Of a DNA stretch of 14,028 bases, positions 6,928-13,281 are shown piece after piece (position 1 is the first letter of the stretch; the number at the start of each line of letters is the position of its first letter). Made by a program: the position numbers and the translations under genes. The stretch is taken from the NCBI GenBank assembly GCA_002499325.1, contig DALC01000024.1:1-14028 (forward strand), given 5' to 3'. Source of the stretch: Euryarchaeota archaeon UBA538. GTDB taxonomy: Archaea; Thermoplasmatota; Poseidoniia; Poseidoniales; Thalassarchaeaceae. Under the pieces are notes generated by a model that made no database searches, was not told where the DNA came from, and saw nothing but the letters and a program-made list of their open reading frames with translations.

Positions 6928-7704
6928 TCAAGGTGCTCCCATTTCTTCAATAGTCCCCATCAATTGATCAGTGAACTTGCGGTATAGAGACTTCATTATC
7001 GAGTTTCTTCCATGTTCATCTACAGAACTCAACACCTCTAATTGACTCTTGTTGAAGTCACCACCATCGTCCGAGATGAGCCATTCTCCGAAGGTTACTG
7101 GCTCTCCAATATGGATATCTATGGCTTTCCAGAATCGAATAAAATTCGCACCCGGGGGCATTACCTCCCTTGAGCCAATAATACAGATTGGAATTACGGG
7201 AATATCAGGAAAGCTAGCAGCAAGCCTAGCTACGCCAGTCTTTCCATCTTGTAGGAATGGAGGCTTAAGTTTTCTAGATCTGGTACCCTCTGGAAATATT
7301 CCTAATGCAAGCCCGGAGTTTAACACATCATGAGCTCTAGAGAGTGCATCTTTACCGCCTTCTGATCTGATTGTCTCGATCATCCCATTACTACTCATGA
7401 TAAATTTGTTAGGTTGCTTCTGGAAGTGATCCTCTTTAGCAAGGTAAAAAACATGTCTACGAGCTGCAAGAATCTTGAAGATAGGATCTAAGTTAGACAC
7501 ATGATTGGAGGTGATAATCATAGCTCCTTTACTTGGTATTCTTTCCAGGCCCGAATAATTAATATTGAAGAAGAACCGAACCAGGGGGGAGAGGAACCTG
7601 ATTAGAAACCGATAAATCAAAGGTATTGAAAACGGCTTATCTGTGCCTCCAATATCCGATAGATAAGAGAATGAACGAATATCCTCTGCAGAGAGCTTAG
7701 CCAC
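6928..7704 (-). CDS. plsC: PlsC-like 1-acyl-sn-glycerol-3-phosphate acyltransferase family protein
   Basis: A 258-residue member of the PlsC acyltransferase family, which in bacteria puts an acyl chain on lysophosphatidic acid at the inner membrane. Motif I is N-H68-V-S-N-L-D73 (H-x4-D catalytic pair), motif III is FPEGTRS near 137-143, and motif IV is IPVIPICII near 168-176. A hydrophobic segment near 26-47 could anchor the protein to the membrane. The start is GTG at 7704, preceded by GGGGAT; no in-frame ATG lies nearby upstream. It is the first gene of the operon with thyA, folA and the doxX-like gene. Archaeal membranes are normally isoprenoid ethers, so the presence of this family is notable. 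The substrate could also be something other than a glycerophosphate. Confidence 0.9.
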   Translation of the reverse strand: MAKLSAEDIRSFSYLSDIGGTDKPFSIPLIYRFLIRFLSPLVRFFFNINYSGLERIPSKGAMIITSNHVSNLDPIFKILAARRHVFYLAKEDHFQKQPNKFIMSSNGMIETIRSEGGKDALSRAHDVLNSGLALGIFPEGTRSRKLKPPFLQDGKTGVARLAASFPDIPVIPICIIGSREVMPPGANFIRFWKAIDIHIGEPVTFGEWLISDDGGDFNKSQLEVLSSVDEHGRNSIMKSLYRKFTDQLMGTIEEMGAP

Positions 7705-7713
7705 ACATCCCCG

Positions 7714-7751
7714 ACAAAGAATGTCATTTCACTCTTTGTGATACAATGACA
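7714..7751. promoter_or_regulatory. Two interlocked 7-bp inverted repeats in a divergent intergenic region
   Basis: ACAAAGA (7714-7720) is complementary to TCTTTGT (7733-7739), and TGTCATT (7722-7728) to AATGACA (7745-7751). The order A-B-A'-B' is that of an H-type pseudoknot, with loops of 1, 4 and 5 bases. It lies between the GTG of plsC (7704) and the ATG of the secreted protein (7784). It may be an RNA fold in the plsC leader or a pair of overlapping operators. Confidence 0.4.
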
Positions 7752-7783
7752 AGTATTCTAGACATTTACCCCCTGCCACGTGC

Positions 7784-8881
7784 ATGCCATCGCGCAAAGC
7801 TCTCTCTCTGTTACTGGTATCGGTATTTCTAATTCCGATTATTTCGCCTAGTGTTGCAGGAGAATGGTCTGATGATGGGTGGCTGACAAATTTGATTGGG
7901 CCCGAGAGGATGGAAAACGGTGATGAATTCGGATGCCATGGATTCGAAGGCATAGACACTTTGGAAGAAAACTGGGTTATTGAAGCATGTAAGGAATACC
8001 TGGTTTCTCACACTGATTCTTCTAGGTGGGGAAAAGATCCAATCTCCTTTGGAATTACAGGCGATTATGTAGACAATCAAACAGCACTTGCTCTGGTGAA
8101 TTCAGGCTTTTTAATTACAGGCGATATGATTCAAAACGATCCAGAAGGTTTAGCTGTATTCTCCAGAAACGGAGGTAGCTTGGAGAAGAATTCTGCAAAT
8201 ATGGAGCTGCTGGAGTCTGCTGAAGAAGACTCCTTGGTTAGTATTTGGTGGAGGGCTAGAGTTGATGATATCAAGGTCAGGGAAGATAAAGAATTGATGG
8301 CATGGCTCGAAGAACAAGATGTTTGGTTTACAACCTGGGGGGAATGGTATTTCCATGAAATTTCGAGTGAGAACATTGAGGTTAATACTCAAGAAAATAA
8401 AATAATATTTTCAAATCCTCAATCGTCAAATAGTTGGGATGTTCCAGGTTCGATTACTTTGGAAATCGATGGAAACATCATTGAAGTAAATGATGGCCAA
8501 GGTGAGCAATTTCCAGATTTGAGCATAACGGAAAGGAAATTGAAACATGGATGGAGGACATATGAAAATGGAGCATTGTTCACAATAATGCCTGGGTCAT
8601 CTGTGGAAGTTACAATCGATGATATGCCCGATGAATTCTCTTATTCCCCGTTACCTACTTTCAATGACCTGCACCATGCCATTACAGTAGTGGGGCACCA
8701 CACAACAAATCTCTTCCAATGGTCTTCGGACTATCAGGAGTCGATATTGACATTTACTTGGCTAGTGGAAAGGCCTTCCATAGAGGATATTAATTGGAGC
8801 CTCCCTATCATTGCATTATCTGTTCTAATAGCGGTTCCAGTTATTGTCAAGAGAATAGTTGAGATGGATGATTTGGAATAA
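7784..8881 (+). CDS. Secreted or membrane-anchored protein of unknown function
   Basis: I do not recognise this 365-residue protein. It has a clear N-terminal signal peptide (basic SRK, hydrophobic core LSLLLVSVFLIPII, likely cleavage after SVAG near residue 26) and one C-terminal membrane helix near 338-357 followed by KRIVEMDDLE. The mature part is therefore outside the cell, held by its C-terminus. The ectodomain is acidic and rich in Trp, Ser, Asn and Asp. Two cysteines, near 50 and 68, could form a disulfide. A small repeat of I-T-G-D occurs at residues 91-94 and 111-114, encoded by an identical 13-base stretch 60 bp apart. The second half looks beta-rich (alternating ITLEIDGNIIEV). No Shine-Dalgarno precedes the ATG, so the message may be leaderless. 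It stands alone, divergent from plsC and convergent with the next gene. Confidence 0.85.
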   Translation: MPSRKALSLLLVSVFLIPIISPSVAGEWSDDGWLTNLIGPERMENGDEFGCHGFEGIDTLEENWVIEACKEYLVSHTDSSRWGKDPISFGITGDYVDNQTALALVNSGFLITGDMIQNDPEGLAVFSRNGGSLEKNSANMELLESAEEDSLVSIWWRARVDDIKVREDKELMAWLEEQDVWFTTWGEWYFHEISSENIEVNTQENKIIFSNPQSSNSWDVPGSITLEIDGNIIEVNDGQGEQFPDLSITERKLKHGWRTYENGALFTIMPGSSVEVTIDDMPDEFSYSPLPTFNDLHHAITVVGHHTTNLFQWSSDYQESILTFTWLVERPSIEDINWSLPIIALSVLIAVPVIVKRIVEMDDLE

Positions 8882-8912
8882 TACAATCAAGCCCCAATTT
8901 TACAATCAATTG

Positions 8913-9971
8913 TCAGTTGACAACTGGGCCAATAATCACTACTCCGTTTTCTCTCATCATCTCAATAATTGAGTTCACGACCTTTCTTGGAAGTTTCTCA
9001 GGAGCATGTATCCCCGGCTCAAGCATACCAGGGTCCTCAATCCATGCCCGAATACATCCTACTGTTACAAGCCCCGTCGTTCGAGCCATGGAAGATCCAT
9101 CCTCTCCTCCAGAATCATTCACTACCCAGGTCATTCTATTTCCTGCATGATCAGTAGCAGAAACTTCCATCCAAGTGAATTCAGGGGTCTCTGAATCAAA
9201 ACGCCACTCACCAATCAATCTCTCTATGTCTAGCGAGTTAGATTCTCTCTCCCTGACAAATCTCTCAATATGCCCTGGCCATCTGACCGTATACTCTGAC
9301 ATCTCCTCTGCAGGTATGGAGCTCATGACTGACCGAAGCCCATCTGTAAGAAATGCTTCCATGGTACCTCTACCTTCAACCTCTATTGAATGCTTCTCAG
9401 TAAGTGCAGGGAGAGTTACCATCATACCATTCCTAACCACTCTAGCGGGCCTAGTATACTCTGCTATCACATCTCTAGGAGAAAATGGGGCCATGTAGTT
9501 CCATCCTCCTTTTTTCACAGCAGGATTTCCACCCACTCTTATTTCAGCTGTCTTCAATCTACCCATTTTCCCGTATGCCTCAGAAAGGAGCATGTTTGAC
9601 AGTCCAGGCGCTATTCCAACATCCCAGATGACTTTAGTTCCGATACCAATCCTATCTTCTTTTATTGTGTCAGGAGTTTTCTCACTGAAACTAAGATCTA
9701 CAATCTGCCGACCATCTACCCGGGCGAGCCTACTTGTAAGTTTGTGGCCGACTTCGCCAGGTAACATATTCACAAATATAGCCTCATTATCGAAAGCCTC
9801 CAAGTCGTAATCGAAAATATCCCCAATATGCACAGTGATATTTGTGTACACCTCAAACATGCTATTTTTCGGCTTCATATCATAAACGGACACAGTAAAG
9901 CCACATTCGGCCAGTTTTCTAGCTACAAATGAGCCCACCAAGCCAGCCCCAAAACAATGCACCACCCTCAT
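8913..9971 (-). CDS. Saccharopine dehydrogenase-like NAD(P)-dependent oxidoreductase
   Basis: From the ATG at 9971 the protein has 352 residues. It opens with a Rossmann fold: MRVVHCFGAGLVGSFVARKL holds G8-A-G10-L-V-G13 (GxGxxG), and D31 at the end of the second strand (VSVYDMKP) suggests NAD(H) rather than NADP(H). The segments GDIFDYD, NMLPGEV, IVDLSFSE and WDVGIAPGLSNMLL follow the saccharopine dehydrogenase / LYS9-like pattern, with the catalytic domain (GGxP near 179-182, then APFSPRDVI) typical of uncharacterised archaeal members. The frame extends upstream to 10067, but those 32 residues are not family-like and would fill the divergent control region. The substrate is unknown; lysine degradation is only one option. 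It is divergent from trpS and convergent with the secreted-protein gene. Confidence 0.8.
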   Translation of the reverse strand: MRVVHCFGAGLVGSFVARKLAECGFTVSVYDMKPKNSMFEVYTNITVHIGDIFDYDLEAFDNEAIFVNMLPGEVGHKLTSRLARVDGRQIVDLSFSEKTPDTIKEDRIGIGTKVIWDVGIAPGLSNMLLSEAYGKMGRLKTAEIRVGGNPAVKKGGWNYMAPFSPRDVIAEYTRPARVVRNGMMVTLPALTEKHSIEVEGRGTMEAFLTDGLRSVMSSIPAEEMSEYTVRWPGHIERFVRERESNSLDIERLIGEWRFDSETPEFTWMEVSATDHAGNRMTWVVNDSGGEDGSSMARTTGLVTVGCIRAWIEDPGMLEPGIHAPEKLPRKVVNSIIEMMRENGVVIIGPVVN

Positions 9972-9988
9972 ATTCGCGTGGGGCCGGC

Positions 9989-10035
9989 AATAGCGTATTG
10001 ACCTTCGGTTCGCTATTTTGAGTCCTTGAATAGCG
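9989..10035. promoter_or_regulatory. Triple AATAGCG motif between the dehydrogenase and trpS genes
   Basis: AATAGCG occurs at 9989-9995 and 10029-10035 on the plus strand and as CGCTATT at 10011-10017. All three lie inside the 98-bp divergent gap. The first two form a 7-bp inverted repeat with a 15-base spacer; the last two form one with an 11-base spacer. This layout suits a repeated operator for a regulator acting on one or both genes, but no regulator is identified. Confidence 0.4.
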
Positions 10036-10069
10036 ATGACTTGATTGAGGACTATACATTCCAACACTC

Positions 10070-11452
10070 ATGAACGAGGACATCGGAATTGACCCATGGT
10101 CTTCCGATGGAGAAACTGACTACTCAAGAATCGTTAATCAATTTGGTCTAGAAATGGTAGATCAAAACACCGTACCCAATCCGGGTATGCTTCATCGTAG
10201 AGGTGTTATTTTCGCTCACAGGGACTTAGATGTAGCATTACGTTCCATAAGAGATAAGTCCCCTTTTGGCGTATTAACCGGTCTGATGCCTAGCGGAAGG
10301 ATGCATCTGGGACATAGTATGGTAATTGAGCAGGTTAAGTGGTTCCAAGGACACGGAGCCGATGTCACCGTTGCAGTAGCTGATCTCGAAGCATTAGCAA
10401 CCCGTGGCACGTCGATAGCACAAGGGCGCAAGACCGCATTAGAGGAATATGTCCTGAACTATGCAGCCTTAGGCTTAGAACCATCGGAGACTGAAGTGTA
10501 TTTCCAGAGTTCTAGACCAGAAGTCCAAAGACTCGGTTTCACACTGGGTAGGAGGACAAATATATCTGAATTTGAGTCCATCTATGGTTTTACGGGTGAG
10601 ACTAATTTAGCTCATGTTCAGGCACCTCTAGTACAAGTTGGGGATATCGTCCACCCACAGCTTGAGGATTTTGGAGGCCTCAGGCCTATTGTAGTCCCAG
10701 TTGGAATTGATCAGGATCCACACCTCAGACTTACAAGAGATATTGTTGGTAAGACCAACTGGTTCAATATTAAGGAGAAAAAATCTGGTGGCCTAACTAT
10801 CTCACTGTCCATGCAACCTGAAAACTCAGCAATTTTCGGCGTTGATAGCAAAGGCAGGTTAGACCGATCCTTAAGAGACGCAATTTTCAACAAAATTATT
10901 GACTTAATATCTCCAATTGGATTCGCAGATTTCTCATCCAATCCAAAGCACGGAACAATCGATATTCCCGGCGCGACCATGTCAGATAAGAACCCGATTA
11001 AAATGGAGTTATTGCGACTTGAAAGGAATCTAGGAGGACTAGGTTTGATGCCCCCCTGCTCAACCTACCACAGATTCGCCCCAGGAATGACCGGGGGCAA
11101 AATGTCCTCTTCAAAGCCTGAAACTACGATTTTCATGACAGACACTGTCGAGTCAGTGTCTAAGAAGGTTAACAGGGCTATCAGCGGCGGTAAATCAACA
11201 GTTGAGGAACACAGAAGACTAGGGGGTGACTGTTCCAAAGATATCTCTTTCCAGTACCTGAAGTTCTTCTTTGAGCAGGAAGACTCTGCGATAGCCGAGA
11301 TTAGAAGAGATTACGAAAGTGGCAGAATGTTAGCCGGGGAAATCAAGAAATTATGTATTGATAAAGCCTCCATTTGGTTAGAAGAAATCTCTGAAAAAAG
11401 AGAGTATTGGAGGGATAGGACCCATGAGTTCATTTCTCATGATTCGTCCTAA
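10070..11452 (+). CDS. trpS: Tryptophanyl-tRNA synthetase (archaeal type with large insertion)
   Basis: Class Ic synthetase that charges tRNA-Trp. Both ATP signatures are present: HLGH at 79-82, after TGLMPSGRM, and KMSSS at 344-348. GIDQDPHLRLTRDI near 212-225 and EHRRLGGDCSKDISFQYLKFFFE near 380-402 identify TrpRS rather than TyrRS. The protein has 460 residues. The stretch between GIDQD and KMSSS is about 130 residues, against about 40 in human TrpRS, so an insertion of some 90 residues lies there; haloarchaeal TrpRS carries an insertion in the same place. The ATG at 10070 has no close Shine-Dalgarno (GAGG lies about 20 bases away). It starts 98 bp from the divergent dehydrogenase gene, and its stop abuts the zpr1 stop with no gap. 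Confidence 0.95.
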   Translation: MNEDIGIDPWSSDGETDYSRIVNQFGLEMVDQNTVPNPGMLHRRGVIFAHRDLDVALRSIRDKSPFGVLTGLMPSGRMHLGHSMVIEQVKWFQGHGADVTVAVADLEALATRGTSIAQGRKTALEEYVLNYAALGLEPSETEVYFQSSRPEVQRLGFTLGRRTNISEFESIYGFTGETNLAHVQAPLVQVGDIVHPQLEDFGGLRPIVVPVGIDQDPHLRLTRDIVGKTNWFNIKEKKSGGLTISLSMQPENSAIFGVDSKGRLDRSLRDAIFNKIIDLISPIGFADFSSNPKHGTIDIPGATMSDKNPIKMELLRLERNLGGLGLMPPCSTYHRFAPGMTGGKMSSSKPETTIFMTDTVESVSKKVNRAISGGKSTVEEHRRLGGDCSKDISFQYLKFFFEQEDSAIAEIRRDYESGRMLAGEIKKLCIDKASIWLEEISEKREYWRDRTHEFISHDSS

Positions 11453-12046
11453 TTACTCACTTGAGACATCAAAAATCGGATATACCGGACCTGGGTCTAA
11501 TTCCTTTGCATCATCATCTGAAATTTCTGAAGATACAGCCTCATCGTGAAGAATTTGACTATGGCCAACCGGATCAAGGAGTTCCAAAGTTACGGTTAGA
11601 TGGCCATTCATAACCATATCAATCTTAGAAAGGAGCTCATCGCATTTTTCCAAAATATCTTCATCGCCTTCCGCATCAGCCTGTCTCCTAATCGTGCCTA
11701 TTGCACTCGAGAATCTATCTAAAACGCCCTCTACATTCGATATGTATCCAGTTGAACTCGAACCCGGAGTAACCTCCAGACCAAGCTCTTCTACCCTAAC
11801 AGTACAAGAAGACGATCTTACTACCCTTGCATTAACGTGATCTGCAGAACTTACAACCAATTTCCATGAACCGGCCTTCTTTCCCTCAGCCGGGATAAAA
11901 TCCGTAACTCTCCAACCACAGCTATCACATGACATTGTGATTTGTGTATGCTCCCCAAAATACGGTATTTCAGAGGTATGTGCAAGCATCTTAAGACTAT
12001 TCTCCACACCACAAATCGGGCATGACTGCTCTACATGATTCTCCAT
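11453..12046 (-). CDS. ZPR1 zinc-finger domain protein
   Basis: A 197-residue archaeal ZPR1-family protein with a single ZPR1 module. The zinc finger is C9-x2-C12 (CPICG), then 27 residues, then C40-x2-C43 (CDSCGWR), with the family's IPYFGE between. The second part has RVVRSSSCTVRVEELGLEVT followed by PGSSSTGYISNVEGVLDRF, the ZPR1 beta domain signature. The C-terminal 35 residues are acidic. In eukaryotes ZPR1 binds eEF1A and assists its folding; the archaeal role is unproven. The ATG at 12046 has GAGGG 5 bases before it. A TTG at 12058, overlapping the sepF stop, is possible but less likely. It is co-directional with sepF, 8 bp apart, and almost certainly co-transcribed. Confidence 0.9.
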   Translation of the reverse strand: MENHVEQSCPICGVENSLKMLAHTSEIPYFGEHTQITMSCDSCGWRVTDFIPAEGKKAGSWKLVVSSADHVNARVVRSSSCTVRVEELGLEVTPGSSSTGYISNVEGVLDRFSSAIGTIRRQADAEGDEDILEKCDELLSKIDMVMNGHLTVTLELLDPVGHSQILHDEAVSSEISDDDAKELDPGPVYPIFDVSSE

Positions 12047-12054
12047 AGTGACCC

Positions 12055-12444
12055 TCAATTACTAGTTCTACTTGTGAAATTGGAAGGCAGAAGTAGCAGA
12101 CGCCTATCCCCTAGCCTGACAACCTCTCCGGCTATATCGTCTTCAACAAATCTTTGAATTTTATTTACTGCTACACTGAGCTCTAGGTCATTTTTAATTA
12201 TCTCGCCCATCTTAACTATCACCATGTCCCCATCAGAGATCCAATTCATCAATTCGGAGATTCCAGTTAGGTCATCAAGTTCGCACCTCCTGATTACGAC
12301 GTCGCCAACGATTCTTGGAACAGGTGCATCGGGGTAAGAAGTTCCTAGATCATGATAATCCTGGCCGGGTGCCATACTGTCCATATTTCGCTCAGATTCT
12401 CTCACCTCGATCCACTTCGGCTCTTTACGCCCCCCTCTTGCCAC
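12055..12444 (-). CDS. sepF: Archaeal SepF-like cell division protein
   Basis: A 129-residue protein whose residues about 46-122 match the SepF domain (PF04472, formerly DUF552): VVIRRCELDDL near 49-59, a helix, then DMVIVKMGEII near 73-83, a second helix, and GEVVRLGDRRLLLLPSNF near 106-123, like the archaeal 'GGDIAxLGDDxIIxTP' ending. In archaea that use FtsZ, SepF dimers bind FtsZ and tether it to the membrane through an N-terminal amphipathic helix. Here the N-terminus (MARGGRKEPKWIEVRESERN) is charged and does not look like the usual hydrophobic targeting helix. The start is GTG at 12444; in-frame ATGs at 12384 and 12375 are alternatives that would remove this segment. It is transcribed with zpr1 and divergent from psmB. 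Confidence 0.8.
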   Translation of the reverse strand: MARGGRKEPKWIEVRESERNMDSMAPGQDYHDLGTSYPDAPVPRIVGDVVIRRCELDDLTGISELMNWISDGDMVIVKMGEIIKNDLELSVAVNKIQRFVEDDIAGEVVRLGDRRLLLLPSNFTSRTSN

Positions 12445-12582
12445 GACACTGCAAAATACCGATGCCCCTTGATTTATCCGGTCGGAAATTTAGATTAGAA
12501 CCATATGTCGATGGTTTTCTCATACCTTGGCCCCGTCGGATTCATAAGGGGCTGTCCTGAGAAGAGGTTGTCGGCACTCACC

Positions 12583-12590
12583 GGCGGTGA
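12583..12590 (+). promoter_or_regulatory. Strong Shine-Dalgarno that decides the psmB start
   Basis: GGCGGTGA matches 7 of 8 bases of the full anti-16S complement GGAGGTGA and ends 4 bases before the ATG at 12595. The same 7-of-8 match and 4-base spacer occur at fttA. No such signal precedes the upstream in-frame ATGs at 12505 and 12511. Confidence 0.65.
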
Positions 12591-12594
12591 CACT

Positions 12595-13221
12595 ATGGAT
12601 CCAACACTTGATGCAGTTAAGACAGGTACTAGTACCATTGGAATTACTTTTGATGGCGGCGTAGTAGTGGGTGCAGACCACAGGGCCACCATGGGTCACT
12701 TTATTGCAAACAAGAGCGTCAAGAAATTGTTTGATATTTCAGATTATGTCGCTCTAACTACCGCAGGACTTGTGGGTCACGCGCAATCTCTCTCTAGAAC
12801 CCTATCAGCCGAATTGAAACTGTATGAGCTAAAGCAGGGTAAACCGATGACAGTCAAAGGGGCCGCAACACTAACTGCCAACATCCTAGTCGGTAGGCCA
12901 CACTATGTCCAATTACTCATCGTAGGTGTCGATAGTTCAGGATCTAGTGTTTACAGCATAGACTCTGCAGGTGGGTCCATACCAGATGTCTACTGTGCTA
13001 CCGGATCCGGCAGTCCTTACATGTATGGGGTTCTGGAAGATCAATTTAAGCTCAATATGTCCGAGAAGGAAGCCCTCAGGGTCGCTGCCAAGGCACTATT
13101 AGCATCAGCACAGAGGGATGCCGCCAGTGGTAATGGCATGGATCTCGCAGTAATTACTCCAGATTCTGGCTATAGACAATTGTCAGAAGATGAGGTTTCT
13201 GAACTCATCAAAAATCTTTGA
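12595..13221 (+). CDS. psmB: 20S proteasome beta subunit
   Basis: Catalytic beta subunit of the archaeal 20S proteasome, an N-terminal threonine protease assembled as heptameric rings. From the ATG at 12595 it has 208 residues. The autocleavage site is G11|T12 in VKTGTSTIGITFDGG. Taking T12 as Thr1 of the mature chain, the catalytic D17 (VVVGAD) and K33 (SVKKLF) fall at the expected places, and the GSGS and GNGMDLAV motifs follow. The propeptide is 11 residues (MDPTLDAVKTG), usual for archaea. The frame continues upstream to ATGs at 12511 and 12505, which would make a 41-residue propeptide; the near-perfect Shine-Dalgarno at 12583 argues for the shorter form. It is followed 64 bp later by fttA. 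Confidence 0.95.
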   Translation: MDPTLDAVKTGTSTIGITFDGGVVVGADHRATMGHFIANKSVKKLFDISDYVALTTAGLVGHAQSLSRTLSAELKLYELKQGKPMTVKGAATLTANILVGRPHYVQLLIVGVDSSGSSVYSIDSAGGSIPDVYCATGSGSPYMYGVLEDQFKLNMSEKEALRVAAKALLASAQRDAASGNGMDLAVITPDSGYRQLSEDEVSELIKNL

Positions 13222-13225
13222 AATT

Positions 13226-13269
13226 CACGCTTAGTGCACTTACCTGTGGTTAACAGGAAAGTTAGCGTG
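13226..13269 (+). promoter_or_regulatory. Nested inverted repeat in the psmB-fttA gap
   Basis: An outer 6-bp arm, CACGCT (13226-13231) with AGCGTG (13264-13269), encloses a 5-bp hairpin, CCTGT (13243-13247), loop GGTTA, ACAGG (13253-13257). It occupies most of the 64-bp gap and stops 4 bases before the fttA Shine-Dalgarno. There is no following T-run, so it looks more like leader structure or an operator than an intrinsic terminator. Confidence 0.45.
13238..13245 (+). promoter_or_regulatory. ACTTACCT motif, copy 3 (upstream of fttA)
   Basis: Third exact copy of the 8-mer. It lies 40 bp before the fttA ATG, with an A-rich stretch (CAAAAATCTTT) 19-29 bp upstream, and overlaps the left arm of the inner hairpin. 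Confidence 0.35.
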
Positions 13270-13273
13270 AGCA

Positions 13274-13281
13274 GGAAGTGA
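13274..13281 (+). promoter_or_regulatory. Shine-Dalgarno of fttA
   Basis: GGAAGTGA matches 7 of 8 bases of GGAGGTGA and ends 4 bases before the ATG at 13286, supporting that start codon. Confidence 0.65.

Noticed and set aside
8053..8125. Identical 13-base repeat AATTACAGGCGAT, copies 60 bp apart
   Set aside because: Both copies are in frame in the secreted-protein gene and encode the same ITGD stretch; best explained as a small protein-level repeat, not a mobile or regulatory element.
9972..10067. N-terminal extension of the dehydrogenase starting at 10067
   Set aside because: The extra 32 residues precede a typical Rossmann start and would overlap the divergent promoter region with its repeated motif.
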